Below are positions 27,605-36,699 of a stretch of 64,000 bases of DNA, in pieces (positions within the stretch are counted from its first letter, which is position 1; every line of letters begins with the position of its first letter). The translations under genes and the position numbers were made by a program. The notes under the pieces are model-generated. The model searched no databases. It was not told the origin of the DNA and worked only from the letters and a program-made list of their open reading frames with translations. Source of the stretch: Mesorhizobium sp. Root157 (GTDB lineage Bacteria; Pseudomonadota; Alphaproteobacteria; Rhizobiales; Rhizobiaceae); NCBI RefSeq assembly GCF_001427385.1, contig NZ_LMGJ01000001.1:1-64000 (forward strand). The letters are read 5' to 3'.

Positions 27605-27620
27605 TTGCACGCGTGTGCAA
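27605..27620. promoter_or_regulatory. LacI-type operator, copy C (phosphatase operon)
   Basis: TTGCACGCGTGTGCAA has exact 6-bp inverted arms around a 4-base centre and matches the two sites around the LacI gene. It lies 47 bases upstream of the IMPase-family start, linking that gene and the phosphoesterase to the same regulator. Confidence 0.57.
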
Positions 27621-27713
27621 CATCGTCAACGTCGAAATTTCCACCGATGGTCCGCACTTGGCGGCAAGGAAGAACCCCACGGCCTGCCGCACTGGACCTA
27701 CCTGTCATCACCG

Positions 27714-28957
27714 CTACAAGATACGCGCAGCAGCCTCTTCAGCCCGGTCCACATCGATCCTCAAGCCTGAGGCGTTGCGAACGCGATCCAGTGCGATGGC
27801 GGAGTGTTTGCGGGCGCTTTTCCTGAACCGGGGGTCGTCCAGCCGCGACAGGGCGCCAGCGCTTTCTGCAACCGGACCTGAACTTCCGCCACGCCGGCAC
27901 CGTCGCGCGCGACCGGCAGGAAGAAGTCGTCGAACAGTTCGTCCACATGGACCGGCGGCACGTGAACACGGGGACAGCGCGGCTCTTTTCCAGCCACGGG
28001 CTCCCCCCATATCGACAGGGCGCGGACGGCACGCCCGATGACATCGATCGCCGTGCCGGGATCGTTGACGGCGCTGGACAAGGCTCGCTGCGCGATTTCT
28101 GACAGCACGATGAGCCCGAACCTGGGGTCCTGGTCGAAGCTGCGTTCAGACGCGATCGAGAACGCATCCGTCACGGCGTCAAGCAAATTTTCGCCTGCGC
28201 CGGTGACGATCGCCAGCGGACGTTTTGTGTCGATAAACGCGCCGGGAAGCGCCAGCACGTAGACATTGGCTTCATGCTTTTCGGTCACCCTTTGGAGCGC
28301 AGCCGTATCGATGTGGGCCACATAGCCGATCTCGGACGCATGGATCTCCAAACCATCCGTGGGCACGTCGTCGCGATCATGGAGCGGCTGTCCGCCAAGG
28401 AACGGCTCGGCGTTCCGTTCCGTCATGGCCCTGATGGCCGCGTCCTCCACGCGCTTGGTCGTTTCGCCCACGCGCCCCAGCTCCATCAGGTAGTCGATTC
28501 AGCGCAGCAGCGTGACGACGATCAGGACCACGACGAACAACGTGACGAAAAACGGCACGATGCGGCCGCGCTCGCCATAGGCTCCCATGGCCAAAGTGAT
28601 GATCGCAACGAGGCTAAAAAGAAACGAGCCGACAAACGCCGCCAGCACATTCTGTGTGATTGAATCCTCCATGATGAGCCGGGTCGCCCGCGGCGTCACA
28701 TTGCTGGTGGCGGCGCCGTAGGCGGTGATCATCGTCGACAGCGAGAAGGTGGTCACCGCCAGCATGGATGAAGCGATGCTCGACAAGATATTGTCAACGG
28801 ATTCGGAGCCGATGCCGGTGGACAGGTCTTCGGGCAGATAGGGCGCGACGACGAAGGCCAGCAGCGCCGCTACGACCGCCAGCAAGGAGATCAGTGTGGC
28901 GCGCACCCACAGCTTTCGCGTCAGCAGCCGCAAGCGCCAAATGGTCTTGGAGGTCAT
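27714..28957 (-). pseudogene. DUF2254 membrane protein broken by a nonsense codon and a frameshift
   Basis: The reassembled product would be about 414 residues. The N-terminal half (28957-28502) has membrane helices and the DUF2254-type TTFSLSTMITAYGAAT segment. A TGA at 28499-28501 (LLR-stop-IDYLMELGRV) probably replaced TGG (Trp), since the same frame stays open below it. Near 27853 the frame shifts: GCGCTGGC then GCCCTGTCGCGG implies one lost G, and the family-like C-terminus (ALSRLDDPRFRKSARKHSA) continues in the new frame to a TAG at 27714. Two separate lesions argue for real loss of function or poor local sequence. The family's role is unknown. Confidence 0.82.
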
Positions 28958-29177
28958 GGGTTCTCGTAAGGTTGGAAATCGACAGGAACCGGGACAACGC
29001 CGAACTCGCCATCCGGTTTCCGAGAAGTATCTGCAATCTGTTCAACGACAGGACGAATGCGCATGGATCAGGAAGCACGGCGGGGGATCGAGCGCTTGTG
29101 CCGGGCTAACGTCTTGATCCAAGCCAGGTGCATTAGGCTTTCACTGTTGCAGCCATCGCCTTGCTTGGCCTCTGCAA

Positions 29178-29197
29178 CTGTGCTTTTTGCAGCACAG
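29178..29197 (+). promoter_or_regulatory. Hairpin just before the HWE kinase ribosome site
   Basis: CTGTGCT and AGCACAG form a 7-bp stem around TTTTGC, ending four bases before AGGAGAG. The TTG at 29187 lies in the hairpin loop, which makes that codon an unlikely start. Confidence 0.4.
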
Positions 29198-30230
29198 CAG
29201 CAGGAGAGAGTATATTCTGGCAACGGACGTTGATGACGGGTTGAACGGCAGTTTCGGCAAGATCGCCGACGATGTCCCGCAGATTCTGTGGAGCGTCGAC
29301 AGCGATGGGCGGCATGACTACGTCAATCGTCAGCTGCGGGAGTTTGTCGGCGAAAGAATAGACACGGTCGACGCCGAGACCTGGACGACGCTGGTGCATC
29401 CCGACGACCGGGAGCGGGTCGAACGCAAGCGAATAGAGAGCCTGTCTTCCAACGAGCCTTACGAGCTTGAGTATCGCCTTTGGCATCACAGCGGCGAGTA
29501 TCGCTGGCTGCACCTTGGGGCGACGCCGAAGCTGGATGAGAACGGGCGCGTGCTGCGTTGGTACGGAACGTCTCGCGATATCCATCTTGAAAAACTCATG
29601 AACCTGGAGCGCGAACTCGTTGCCCACGAACTCGATCACCGCATCAAGAACATTTTTGCCCTGGTGAATGGCCTGGTCGGGCTTTCCGCCCGGGAATCGC
29701 CTGAACTGCTACCGCTGGTGAACATCTTGAGAAAACGGCTCGAAGCTTTGCACGACGCGCATCGCTACATGCGCATCAGCGGCACCCAGCCGGGCACCAC
29801 TGTAAATGGCGGCCTGAAGGGATTGATCGAAGCGCTACTTCGCCCCTATTGCGGTATTGATGGTGCCTTGGCTGCCAAGCTGGATGGTGAGGATATGGCC
29901 ATCGATACCGGCCAGGTTACGTCCTTTGCCTTGCTGATCCACGAATTGGCCACCAACTCGCTCAAATATGGCGCGCTGGCTGCAACCGACGGCCGACTGT
30001 CGATCCATATTTCCCACGGGGCGCAGGTTTTGCGATTGCGCTGGGCGGAAGCCGCAGCGTCTATCCCGCCCTTGTGTTCATCGAGCGGCTATGGATCGAC
30101 GCTTCTCAGGCTCACCGTGGAAAAGCAGTTGGCCGGCAAGATATCCCGGCGGCAAGGCCAGGGATATCTCTGCTATGTCTTGACGCTCCCCAGATTGGGC
30201 GGAGGAGTTAAGGGGGCATGTGCCACGTGA
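29187..30230 (+). CDS. PAS-domain HWE-type sensor histidine kinase (soluble)
   Basis: The product is up to 347 residues, with an N-terminal PAS/PAC domain (HPDDRERVERKRIESLSSNE region, WHHSGEYRWLHLGA) and an HWE/HisKA_2 transmitter. The phospho-acceptor His lies in HELDHRIKNIFALVNG, and an ATP-binding N box (ALLIHELATNSLKYGAL) follows. There are no membrane helices, so it senses a cytoplasmic signal; HWE kinases are common in rhizobia. The start is uncertain: a TTG (29187) lies within a hairpin, a good AGGAGAG site points to a CTG at 29217, and a TTG at 29241 is another option. No response regulator lies nearby. Confidence 0.85.
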   Translation: MQHSSRREYILATDVDDGLNGSFGKIADDVPQILWSVDSDGRHDYVNRQLREFVGERIDTVDAETWTTLVHPDDRERVERKRIESLSSNEPYELEYRLWHHSGEYRWLHLGATPKLDENGRVLRWYGTSRDIHLEKLMNLERELVAHELDHRIKNIFALVNGLVGLSARESPELLPLVNILRKRLEALHDAHRYMRISGTQPGTTVNGGLKGLIEALLRPYCGIDGALAAKLDGEDMAIDTGQVTSFALLIHELATNSLKYGALAATDGRLSIHISHGAQVLRLRWAEAAASIPPLCSSSGYGSTLLRLTVEKQLAGKISRRQGQGYLCYVLTLPRLGGGVKGACAT

Positions 30231-30534
30231 GGGCGACCGCAAGACACAGCTAAAGCGCCCCTTGCTGCCATCTTTTCACCTTCAACGTCGGGAAGGCCTC
30301 GGAAGTTCCCTGACCATGATGTCCCGCACGGTGCAACTGCTTCAACAGTTGAGGACTTGATGCGACGAGAGGTGGCAGCTTCCCGCAAGTAACGCACGAA
30401 GCAGAGATTTCGCGCCGGCCAGGCATTGACTCGGCCCATTCCCTTCCTAGCTCTGACCCCAGGCGTGTGCTGCGTGCGCTCGGGCTTGCCCGAATACGGA
30501 GAACGAGAGTCCCCGTTTCCGAAGGAGCGCAGCC
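30231..30534. promoter_or_regulatory. 304-base leader region of nhaA
   Basis: No gene is supported here. The last 90 bases contain stems that could be regulatory: CGGGC-TTG-(C)CCG near 30480-30492 and ACGG/CCGT arms around 30496-30516, just before the AAGGAG ribosome site. Some nhaA genes are controlled by cation-sensing riboswitches, but I could not match this leader to their consensus. Confidence 0.3.
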
Positions 30535-31746
30535 TTGTCGCCTACCAATATCCATTCGCCCCATAACCGCCGTCCGTTCTCGATGCTGCGAGAGTTCCTC
30601 GACAGTTCCGCCTCGGGCGGGTTGGTGCTGATGGGGGCGGCAGCACTAGCGCTGGCCGTCGCCAATTCGCCGCTGGCGCCCGCCTATTTCGGCGCGCTGT
30701 CCAGCTATCTCGGTCCGCTCAGCATGTCGCACTGGATCAACGATGCGCTGATGGCGCTGTTCTTCCTGCTCGTCGGGCTGGAGATCAAGCGCGAGATGCT
30801 GGACGGCCAGCTTTCAAGCTGGAACAGGCGCATTCTTCCGGGCGTCGCCGCCCTTGGCGGCATGGTCGCGCCGGCGCTGATCTATCTGGCGTTCAATGCG
30901 GGCGATCCCGCGACCATGCGCGGCTGGGCCATTCCGGCCGCCACCGACATCGCATTCGCCCTCGGCGTACTGTCGCTTCTGGGCAAGCGCGTTCCCACCT
31001 CGCTGAAGGTGTTTCTTGCCGCCCTCGCAATCATCGACGACCTCGGCGCGGTCATCATCATCGCGCTGTTCTATAGCGGCGCACTCGATGTGCCAGCGCT
31101 CGGCGGCGCAGCGCTGGTGCTGACCGGCCTCGTCGTCCTGAACCGCATGGGCGTCACCCGATTGTGGCCCTACCTCATGCTCGGCGCGCTGCTTTGGTAT
31201 CTTGTGCTGATCTCCGGCGTCCATGCTACCGTTGCTGGCGTCCTGCTGGCGCTTACCATTCCCTTGCGCCCGTCTCCGGCCCGGCCTGACGATATCGAGC
31301 ATTCGCCGCTCCACAGGCTGGAGCACGCCCTGCACGGCGCGGTGACGTTTCTGGTCATCCCGATCTTCGGGTTCGCCAATGCGGGCGTGTCGTTCTCTGG
31401 CCTTTCGCTCGGGGCGCTGACCGATGATCTCACACTTGGCGTGGCGCTGGGGCTTCTTGTCGGCAAACTGGTCGGTGTCTTCGGCAGTGCGTATCTCGTC
31501 ATCCGTGCCGGCTGGGCCGACATGCCGGCAGGCGCAACCAGGTTTCAGCTTCTTGGCGTTTCGCTCTTGTGCGGTATCGGCTTCACGATGAGCCTGTTTA
31601 TCGGCCTGCTCGCCTTCGCCGAGCAGCCGCTATTGCAGGGAGAGGTCAAGATCGGCATCCTCGCCGGCTCGCTCGTGGCGGGGTTGCTCGGATACGCCAT
31701 CCTGCGCGTGGCGCCGCGTGAGACGCCTGCAGCGAACAGGTTGTGA
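30535..31746 (+). CDS. nhaA: Na+/H+ antiporter NhaA
   Basis: This 403-residue inner-membrane protein exchanges Na+ for H+ and helps with sodium and alkaline stress. The paired ion-binding aspartates are present in [16 protein letters not shown] (near residue 165), and [13 protein letters not shown] near residue 80 is typical. TTG 30535 is the start, with AAGGAG seven bases before it. Length fits (E. coli 388). Confidence 0.95.
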   Translation: MSPTNIHSPHNRRPFSMLREFLDSSASGGLVLMGAAALALAVANSPLAPAYFGALSSYLGPLSMSHWINDALMALFFLLVGLEIKREMLDGQLSSWNRRILPGVAALGGMVAPALIYLAFNAGDPATMRGWAIPAATDIAFALGVLSLLGKRVPTSLKVFLAALAIIDDLGAVIIIALFYSGALDVPALGGAALVLTGLVVLNRMGVTRLWPYLMLGALLWYLVLISGVHATVAGVLLALTIPLRPSPARPDDIEHSPLHRLEHALHGAVTFLVIPIFGFANAGVSFSGLSLGALTDDLTLGVALGLLVGKLVGVFGSAYLVIRAGWADMPAGATRFQLLGVSLLCGIGFTMSLFIGLLAFAEQPLLQGEVKIGILAGSLVAGLLGYAILRVAPRETPAANRL

Positions 31747-31757
31747 AAATGAGCTGA

Positions 31758-31778
31758 GTTCGAGCCGCTGGCTTGAAC
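31758..31778 (+). terminator. Hairpin after nhaA
   Basis: GTTCGAGCC and GGCTTGAAC pair (one G-U) across a 3-base loop, 12 bases past the nhaA stop. No T-run follows. Confidence 0.38.
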
Positions 31779-31960
31779 GTCGGCACTTCGCCTTGTGTGT
31801 CCAGAAGCTGCCAGTCAGCTCTCGGCCACCGCATCAGCCGGTTAGCGGCGTGCCAATAAAAACGACCATACTGCGTCCTCCAACTCGCACTTGCGCACCA
31901 TTGTGAGGAGGTAGAGCCGTATTCCCAGACGGATCGTGGGAAGCGTTAGTCGCACTGTGT

Positions 31961-31976
31961 CGTAGCCACGGCTACG
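31961..31976 (-). terminator. Hairpin downstream of guaA
   Basis: CGTAGC and GCTACG flank a CACG loop 17 bases beyond the guaA stop on the minus strand. No T-tract follows, so it is only a candidate 3' structure. Confidence 0.33.
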
Positions 31977-31992
31977 TTCGCATGGGCCTCAA

Positions 31993-33555
31993 TCATTCCC
32001 ACTCGATGGTGCCGGGAGGCTTGGAGGTGACGTCGTAGACGACACGGTTGATGCCCTTGACCTCGTTGATGATGCGGGTCGCGGCACGGCCGAGGAATTC
32101 CATGTCGTAATGGTAGAAGTCCGCCGTCATGCCATCCACAGACGTGACGGCGCGCAGCGCGCAGACGAATTCGTAGGTGCGCCCATCGCCCATGACGCCG
32201 ACCGTCTGCACCGGCAAGAGCACGGCGAAGGCCTGCCAGATAGCGTCATAGAGGCCGGCCTTGCGGATTTCGTCGAGATAGACCGCATCGGCTTCGCGCA
32301 GGATTTCGAGTTTCTCGCGCGTGATGCCGCCCGGGCAACGAATGGCAAGGCCAGGTCCCGGAAACGGGTGACGGCCGATGAAGCTTTCCGGCAAGCCCAG
32401 TTCCTTGCCGAGCAGACGAACCTCGTCCTTGAACAGTTCGCGCAGCGGCTCGACCAGTTGCATGTTCATGCGGTCGGGCAAACCGCCGACATTGTGGTGC
32501 GACTTGATCGTCACCGACGGTCCGCCGGTGAACGACACGCTTTCAATGACATCCGGATAGAGCGTGCCCTGGGCAAGGAAATCGGCGCCGCCGAGCTTCT
32601 TTGCTTCCTCCTCAAAAACTTCGATGAACAGGCGGCCAATGGTCTTGCGCTTCTTCTCCGGGTCGCTCTCGCCTTCGAGCGCCGAGATGAAGCGGTCGGA
32701 AGCATCGACCAAGATCAGCGGCAGATTGTAATGCTCGCGGAACATCGCCACCACACCGGCGGCCTCGTTCTTGCGCATCAAGCCATGATCGACGAGGATG
32801 CAGGTGAGTTGGTCGCCGACGGCCTCGTGGATGAGCAATGCCGCGACGGAAGAATCGACGCCGCCCGACAGCGCACAGATGACCTTGCCCTTGCCGACCT
32901 GCTTGCGGATCGCCTCGACCGCATGCTCGCGATAGGCCGCCATGGTCCACTCGCCGCTAAGGCCGACGATGTTGTTGACGAAGTTGGCAAGCAGCCTGGC
33001 GCCGTCCGGCGTGTGGACGACTTCCGGGTGGAACTGCACCGCATAGAAATGTCGCTTCTCGTCGGCGATAGCCGCGAAGGGTGCGCCGTTCGACGTGCCG
33101 ACGACCTTGAAGCTGGGGGGGATGGCGGTGACGCGGTCGCCGTGGCTCATCCACACCTGGTGCCTGGTTCCCTTGGCCCAGACACCGTCGAACAGGGCGC
33201 AATCGTCCTCGATCTCGATGAAGGCACGGCCGAACTCGCGTTCGTGGCCCGCTTCGACCTTGCCGCCGAGTTGCGCGCACATGGTCTGTTCGCCGTAGCA
33301 GATGCCGAGAACCGGAATGCCGGCGGCAAAGATCGCGTCAGGCGCGCGCGGGCTGCCGATATCGACGGTCGAATGCGGACTGCCGGAGAGGATGACGCCC
33401 TTGGGCCGGACGCGCTTGAACGTCTCTTCCGCCGACTGGAACGGCGCGATCTCGCAATAAACGCCGGCCTCGCGAACGCGCCGGGCGATGAGTTGCGTCA
33501 CCTGGCTGCCGAAGTCGATGATGAGGATGGTGTCGGAGTGATTGGTCGTCGTCAT
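31993..33555 (-). CDS. guaA: GMP synthase (glutamine-hydrolysing)
   Basis: This 520-residue enzyme converts XMP to GMP using glutamine and ATP. The N-terminal glutamine amidotransferase has its catalytic Cys in [10 protein letters not shown] and His in QFHPEVVHT. The ATP-pyrophosphatase loop follows (ALSGGVDSS), with the C-terminal dimer domain ending PPGTIEWE. It is downstream of the thioesterase and nucleosidase genes, 60 bases away. Confidence 0.97.
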   Translation of the reverse strand: MTTTNHSDTILIIDFGSQVTQLIARRVREAGVYCEIAPFQSAEETFKRVRPKGVILSGSPHSTVDIGSPRAPDAIFAAGIPVLGICYGEQTMCAQLGGKVEAGHEREFGRAFIEIEDDCALFDGVWAKGTRHQVWMSHGDRVTAIPPSFKVVGTSNGAPFAAIADEKRHFYAVQFHPEVVHTPDGARLLANFVNNIVGLSGEWTMAAYREHAVEAIRKQVGKGKVICALSGGVDSSVAALLIHEAVGDQLTCILVDHGLMRKNEAAGVVAMFREHYNLPLILVDASDRFISALEGESDPEKKRKTIGRLFIEVFEEEAKKLGGADFLAQGTLYPDVIESVSFTGGPSVTIKSHHNVGGLPDRMNMQLVEPLRELFKDEVRLLGKELGLPESFIGRHPFPGPGLAIRCPGGITREKLEILREADAVYLDEIRKAGLYDAIWQAFAVLLPVQTVGVMGDGRTYEFVCALRAVTSVDGMTADFYHYDMEFLGRAATRIINEVKGINRVVYDVTSKPPGTIEWE

Positions 33556-33614
33556 GGCGGGCGTTTAAAGAAGAACTTGAGTCGGTGCAATGGGGTAGTC
33601 GATCAGACCGGCAG

Positions 33615-34249
33615 CTATAGGCCCCGGATCGCGCCCGACCGCAGCGCCGCTTCCAGCAAGCCAACGGCAGCGGCGAGCTTTTCATCGATGACGTGAAGAT
33701 ACCCGGTCCAGTCATCGACATGTTTCAATTCGGCCGCACCGTCCGATATCCCGCGAAGGCAATCAGCGGGATATCGAACAACTGGCAGGCCCGCAGGCAG
33801 GCATAGGTTTCCATGTCGACCATGTCTTCGGCGATGGCCTCGTAGGCGCGTCCCGACACGATGGCGGCGCCGGTCGACAAGGTTGCCTGCTTCACGCCCG
33901 CAATGCGATGCGGCAGGGGCAAGGTGGCGGGCAGGCCGAGGAAAGGCGTCTCGCCCTTTTCAAAGCCCAGCGGCGAAGCATCCATGTCGCGATAGGCGAT
34001 CGATACGGCCTGGTAGATTTCAGTCTGCTCGAGCGTGCGCGAACCGGCAGAGCCGAGCGAGACGACGAGAGCCGGCAAGGCGCCCGCTGCATTCAGCCGC
34101 GCCAGTTCGGCACCGAACCTGACGCCGGCCTCGACCGGACCAACGCCGGTCATGAACGGCACGAAAAGCCTGCGCAACGCCGGGCCGTATTCGGCTTCGA
34201 GCGCCATGACGAAAAGAACCCGTTTGCCGGCGACAATTGTCACGGCCAT
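33615..34249 (-). pseudogene. MTA/SAH nucleosidase-family gene with a C-terminal frameshift
   Basis: The first 165 or so residues read as a nucleoside-phosphorylase/MTAN fold, including VDMETYA (the ribose-contacting Glu). The frame then shifts near 33755: translation continues as FAGYRTVRPN-stop, while the next frame gives GISDGAAELKHVDDWTGYLHV and runs to TAG at 33615. One lost G (CTTGCGCGGG becoming CTTCGCGGG) explains it. The ISDG motif holding the catalytic Asp is thus cut off. The start overlaps the operon context with PaaI (2-base gap). A read error is possible. Confidence 0.83.
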
Positions 34250-34251
34250 CG

Positions 34252-34710
34252 TCAGCCGGCAATGCCGTCGCGTCCGGCAACCGTCATCATCGTGCCGGTC
34301 ATGGTGGCGATCAGCTTGGCCTCGCCATCGGCACCGAAGGCGTAGGCCTGGCCGTCGGCAACGATGATGGTGCGGCCGGGCTTGGTGACCGAGCCACGGA
34401 ACAGGAAGCGCTCGCCCCGGCCCGGCGCCAGCAGATTGACCTTGAACTCGATGGTCAGCACGCTGGCGTTTTCCGGCATCAGCGAGAATGCGGCATAGCC
34501 GCAGGCCGAATCGAGCGCGGTGGAAATGACGCCGGCATGCAGGAAGCCGTGCTGTTGGGTCAGATTGCCTGAAAAAGGCATTTCGATTTCGACGATGCCC
34601 GGAGTGACCAGCGTCAGTTCGGCGCCAATGGTGGCCATAGCCTGCTGGCGGGCAAAGGACGCCCTGACACGCTCTTCATAGTCGGGAGCCGGTACGATCT
34701 TCGCCGCCAT
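34252..34710 (-). CDS. PaaI-type hotdog-fold thioesterase
   Basis: This 152-residue protein has the hotdog signature HGFLHAGVISTALDSACGYAA (part of the active-site helix, near residue 54) and the matching beta strands (VLTIEFKVNLLAPG). Such enzymes hydrolyse acyl-CoA thioesters; the substrate is unknown. It is transcribed just ahead of the nucleosidase gene with a 2-base gap. Confidence 0.88.
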   Translation of the reverse strand: MAAKIVPAPDYEERVRASFARQQAMATIGAELTLVTPGIVEIEMPFSGNLTQQHGFLHAGVISTALDSACGYAAFSLMPENASVLTIEFKVNLLAPGRGERFLFRGSVTKPGRTIIVADGQAYAFGADGEAKLIATMTGTMMTVAGRDGIAG

Positions 34711-34877
34711 CGTCTTTGTCCTCGCCAGTGCGGAAAATGCTTATTGCAGAGCAGCCGGGCCGGTACAATCGGCATTTCCCGATGAACGTCCATCGGCAAC
34801 GGTTTTCGGGGCTGGCCCAAGAATTAGCGGTTGTCCCAGCCGCCCCGGCGCGGCATCCTCGGCCAACCACGGAGAAT

Positions 34878-35651
34878 ATGTCGATGAGCATCGCCCGCCT
34901 GCAGAAGGAAACGCTGAGCAAACTTCCCTTCTACGAGGAGCGGGTCGATCTGGCCTGCGCCTTTCGCTGGACCGCGCGGCTCAACATGCACGAGGCGGTG
35001 GCGAACCATTTCTCACTGGCGGTGAACGACGAGGGAAGCCGCTTCCTGATGAATCCCAATCAGGTGCATTTCTCCCGCATCAAGGCGAACGATCTTTTGC
35101 TGATCGACGCCAACGACCCCGAAACGCTGAACGGCCCCAACGCACCCGACCCGACGGCGTGGGGGCTGCATGGAGCCATCCACCGCAACGTGGCGCATGC
35201 GCGCTGCGTGATGCACGTCCATTCCATTCACGCAACGGTCCTGGCCTCCCTGGCGGATTCGCGCCTGCCACCGATCGACCAGAACTGCGCCACCTTCTTC
35301 AACCGGCACGTGGTGGATGAGAACTACGGCGGGCTTGCCTTCGAGGAGGAAGGCGAACGCTGCGCGGTTCTATTGGCGGACCCGAAAAACAAGGTGATGG
35401 TGATGGGCAACCACGGCGTGCTGGTGGTCGGCGACAGCGTCGCGGACGCCTTCAACCGCATGTACTATTTCGAGCGCGCCGCCGAAACCTACATCAAGGC
35501 GTTGTGGACCGGGCGGCCGTTGCGCGTGTTGTCCGATGAGATCGCCGAAAAGACGGCGCGGGAACTGGACGATTATCCGGGCCAGGCCGAGCGCCATCTG
35601 AGCGAACTGAAAGCCATTCTCGACGAAGAAGAACCCGTCTACCGCAACTGA
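34878..35651 (+). CDS. Class II aldolase/adducin-family protein
   Basis: This 257-residue protein has the zinc-binding His pair of the class II aldolase fold (VMHVHSIHATV near residue 110) and a third His in MVMGNHGVLVVG. Its N-terminus (MSMSIARLQKETLSKLPFYEERVDL, in part) resembles adducin-like proteins rather than true fuculose aldolases. I chose ATG 34878 (ACGGAGAAT site) over a longer frame from 34716. No substrate can be assigned. Confidence 0.88.
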   Translation: MSMSIARLQKETLSKLPFYEERVDLACAFRWTARLNMHEAVANHFSLAVNDEGSRFLMNPNQVHFSRIKANDLLLIDANDPETLNGPNAPDPTAWGLHGAIHRNVAHARCVMHVHSIHATVLASLADSRLPPIDQNCATFFNRHVVDENYGGLAFEEEGERCAVLLADPKNKVMVMGNHGVLVVGDSVADAFNRMYYFERAAETYIKALWTGRPLRVLSDEIAEKTARELDDYPGQAERHLSELKAILDEEEPVYRN

Positions 35652-35669
35652 ACGCGTCCGCGGGCGCGG

Positions 35670-36302
35670 TCAAAGACCGAGGGCCGCGCGCAATTCCTGT
35701 GGCGAATTGACGACGACCGCGCCGGATGGCCCCGCCATCGGCCGCTCGGGCCAGAAGATCGTTGTCATGCCGGCGGCAAGCCCCGAGTTGACGCCGGTCC
35801 AACTGTCGTCGATCGCCACCGCATCGGCGGGGTCTACGCCGGCCAGGAAAGCCGCGCGCAAGAAAGGTTCGGCATGGGGCTTGCCTTCGCGCACGTCGTT
35901 GCGGCTCACCGACTTCATGCCCGGATAGGCGAGGCCCACGGCACGCAGATTGGCGTCGACGACGATGCGGTCCGAATTGGACACCACCGCCTGCTCGACG
36001 CCGAGCGCCTTCAAGTCGCGGAAAATCTCGATGGCGCCGGGCCTGGGCACCAGTTTCTCGACCAGCGGCAGGTAGTGGCCGTATTTGCGCGCGATCCATT
36101 CATCATAAGGAATGCGCAAGCCGAATTCCTCGCTGAGCATTTCGTAGACAACGCTGGCGGCGATGCCGACGACACGTTCGCTTAAATCGGGAGGCGGCAC
36201 GATGCCGGCCTCCTGCAAGGCTTTTTGCAGCGCCGCCTCGTGCAAGGGCTCGCTATCGACCAGCGTGCCGTCCATGTCCCAGAAAACCGCCTTCGGCGTC
36301 AT
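35670..36302 (-). CDS. HAD-superfamily phosphatase
   Basis: This 210-residue protein has HAD motif I DMDGTLVDSEP (residues 9-19), motif II VVSNSDR, a Lys in EGKPHAEPFL and motif III AIDDSWTGVNSGLAAG. The inserted helical cap is of the beta-phosphoglucomutase/phosphatase type. Substrate unknown. It is convergent with the aldolase-family gene. Confidence 0.9.
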   Translation of the reverse strand: MTPKAVFWDMDGTLVDSEPLHEAALQKALQEAGIVPPPDLSERVVGIAASVVYEMLSEEFGLRIPYDEWIARKYGHYLPLVEKLVPRPGAIEIFRDLKALGVEQAVVSNSDRIVVDANLRAVGLAYPGMKSVSRNDVREGKPHAEPFLRAAFLAGVDPADAVAIDDSWTGVNSGLAAGMTTIFWPERPMAGPSGAVVVNSPQELRAALGL

Positions 36303-36399
36303 GCAAGGCTTCCTTCGCCCCGAATTTCGTCACGCTTTCATAGACGGTGCGGAGCGAGAGATAAACCTGCAACCGATGCGGGCGACGTGACAGCCTTGC

Positions 36400-36585
36400 T
36401 TACCGTCTCCGGCCGGCTGGATCGTTTCCATCAAGAAGTCCGAGGTCGCGCTGGAGATGCGCAGGCAAGTCCCGGACATCAAGCAACGGCCTGCGTGCCG
36501 GCCGGCGCCATCTGAAGCCATCGACAAGCCGCGCCAGAAACCGCTGATGGGAAAAGGACGATATCAGGTACTGGGCCGTACTCAT
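36400..36585 (-). CDS. DUF1127-type mini-protein
   Basis: The 61-residue product begins MSTAQYLISSF and has an arginine-rich middle (RWRRPARRPLL) followed by a DLPAHLQRDLGLLDG motif, like the LSDHxLRDIGL box of DUF1127. A strong AGGAGATAGCGAA precedes the ATG, so the gene is very likely real. Such proteins in alphaproteobacteria affect RNA metabolism or stress responses. It is divergent from the LysR gene at 36700. Confidence 0.72.
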   Translation of the reverse strand: MSTAQYLISSFSHQRFLARLVDGFRWRRPARRPLLDVRDLPAHLQRDLGLLDGNDPAGRRR

Positions 36586-36699
36586 TTCGCTATCTCCTCA
36601 CATGCGGAAGAATTGATCGACGAGCCTTCGATATCGCCCTAAAATGCCTGTATTTCCAATCGAACCTCAATCATCACCCATAAAGAGAGCTTATGCTTT

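Noticed and set aside
27559-27713. Possible extra small gene between the IMPase-family gene and the DUF2254 remnant
   Set aside because: The open frames are short, with no ribosome site or recognisable product; the stretch is better explained as promoter DNA with the operator at 27605-27620.
28499-28501. TGA in the DUF2254 gene read as selenocysteine
   Set aside because: The position fits Trp (TGG), no SECIS-like structure is evident, and the gene has a second lesion further on.
32110-33696. 528-residue plus-strand frame opposite guaA
   Set aside because: It is a shadow of a highly conserved gene, without motifs of its own.
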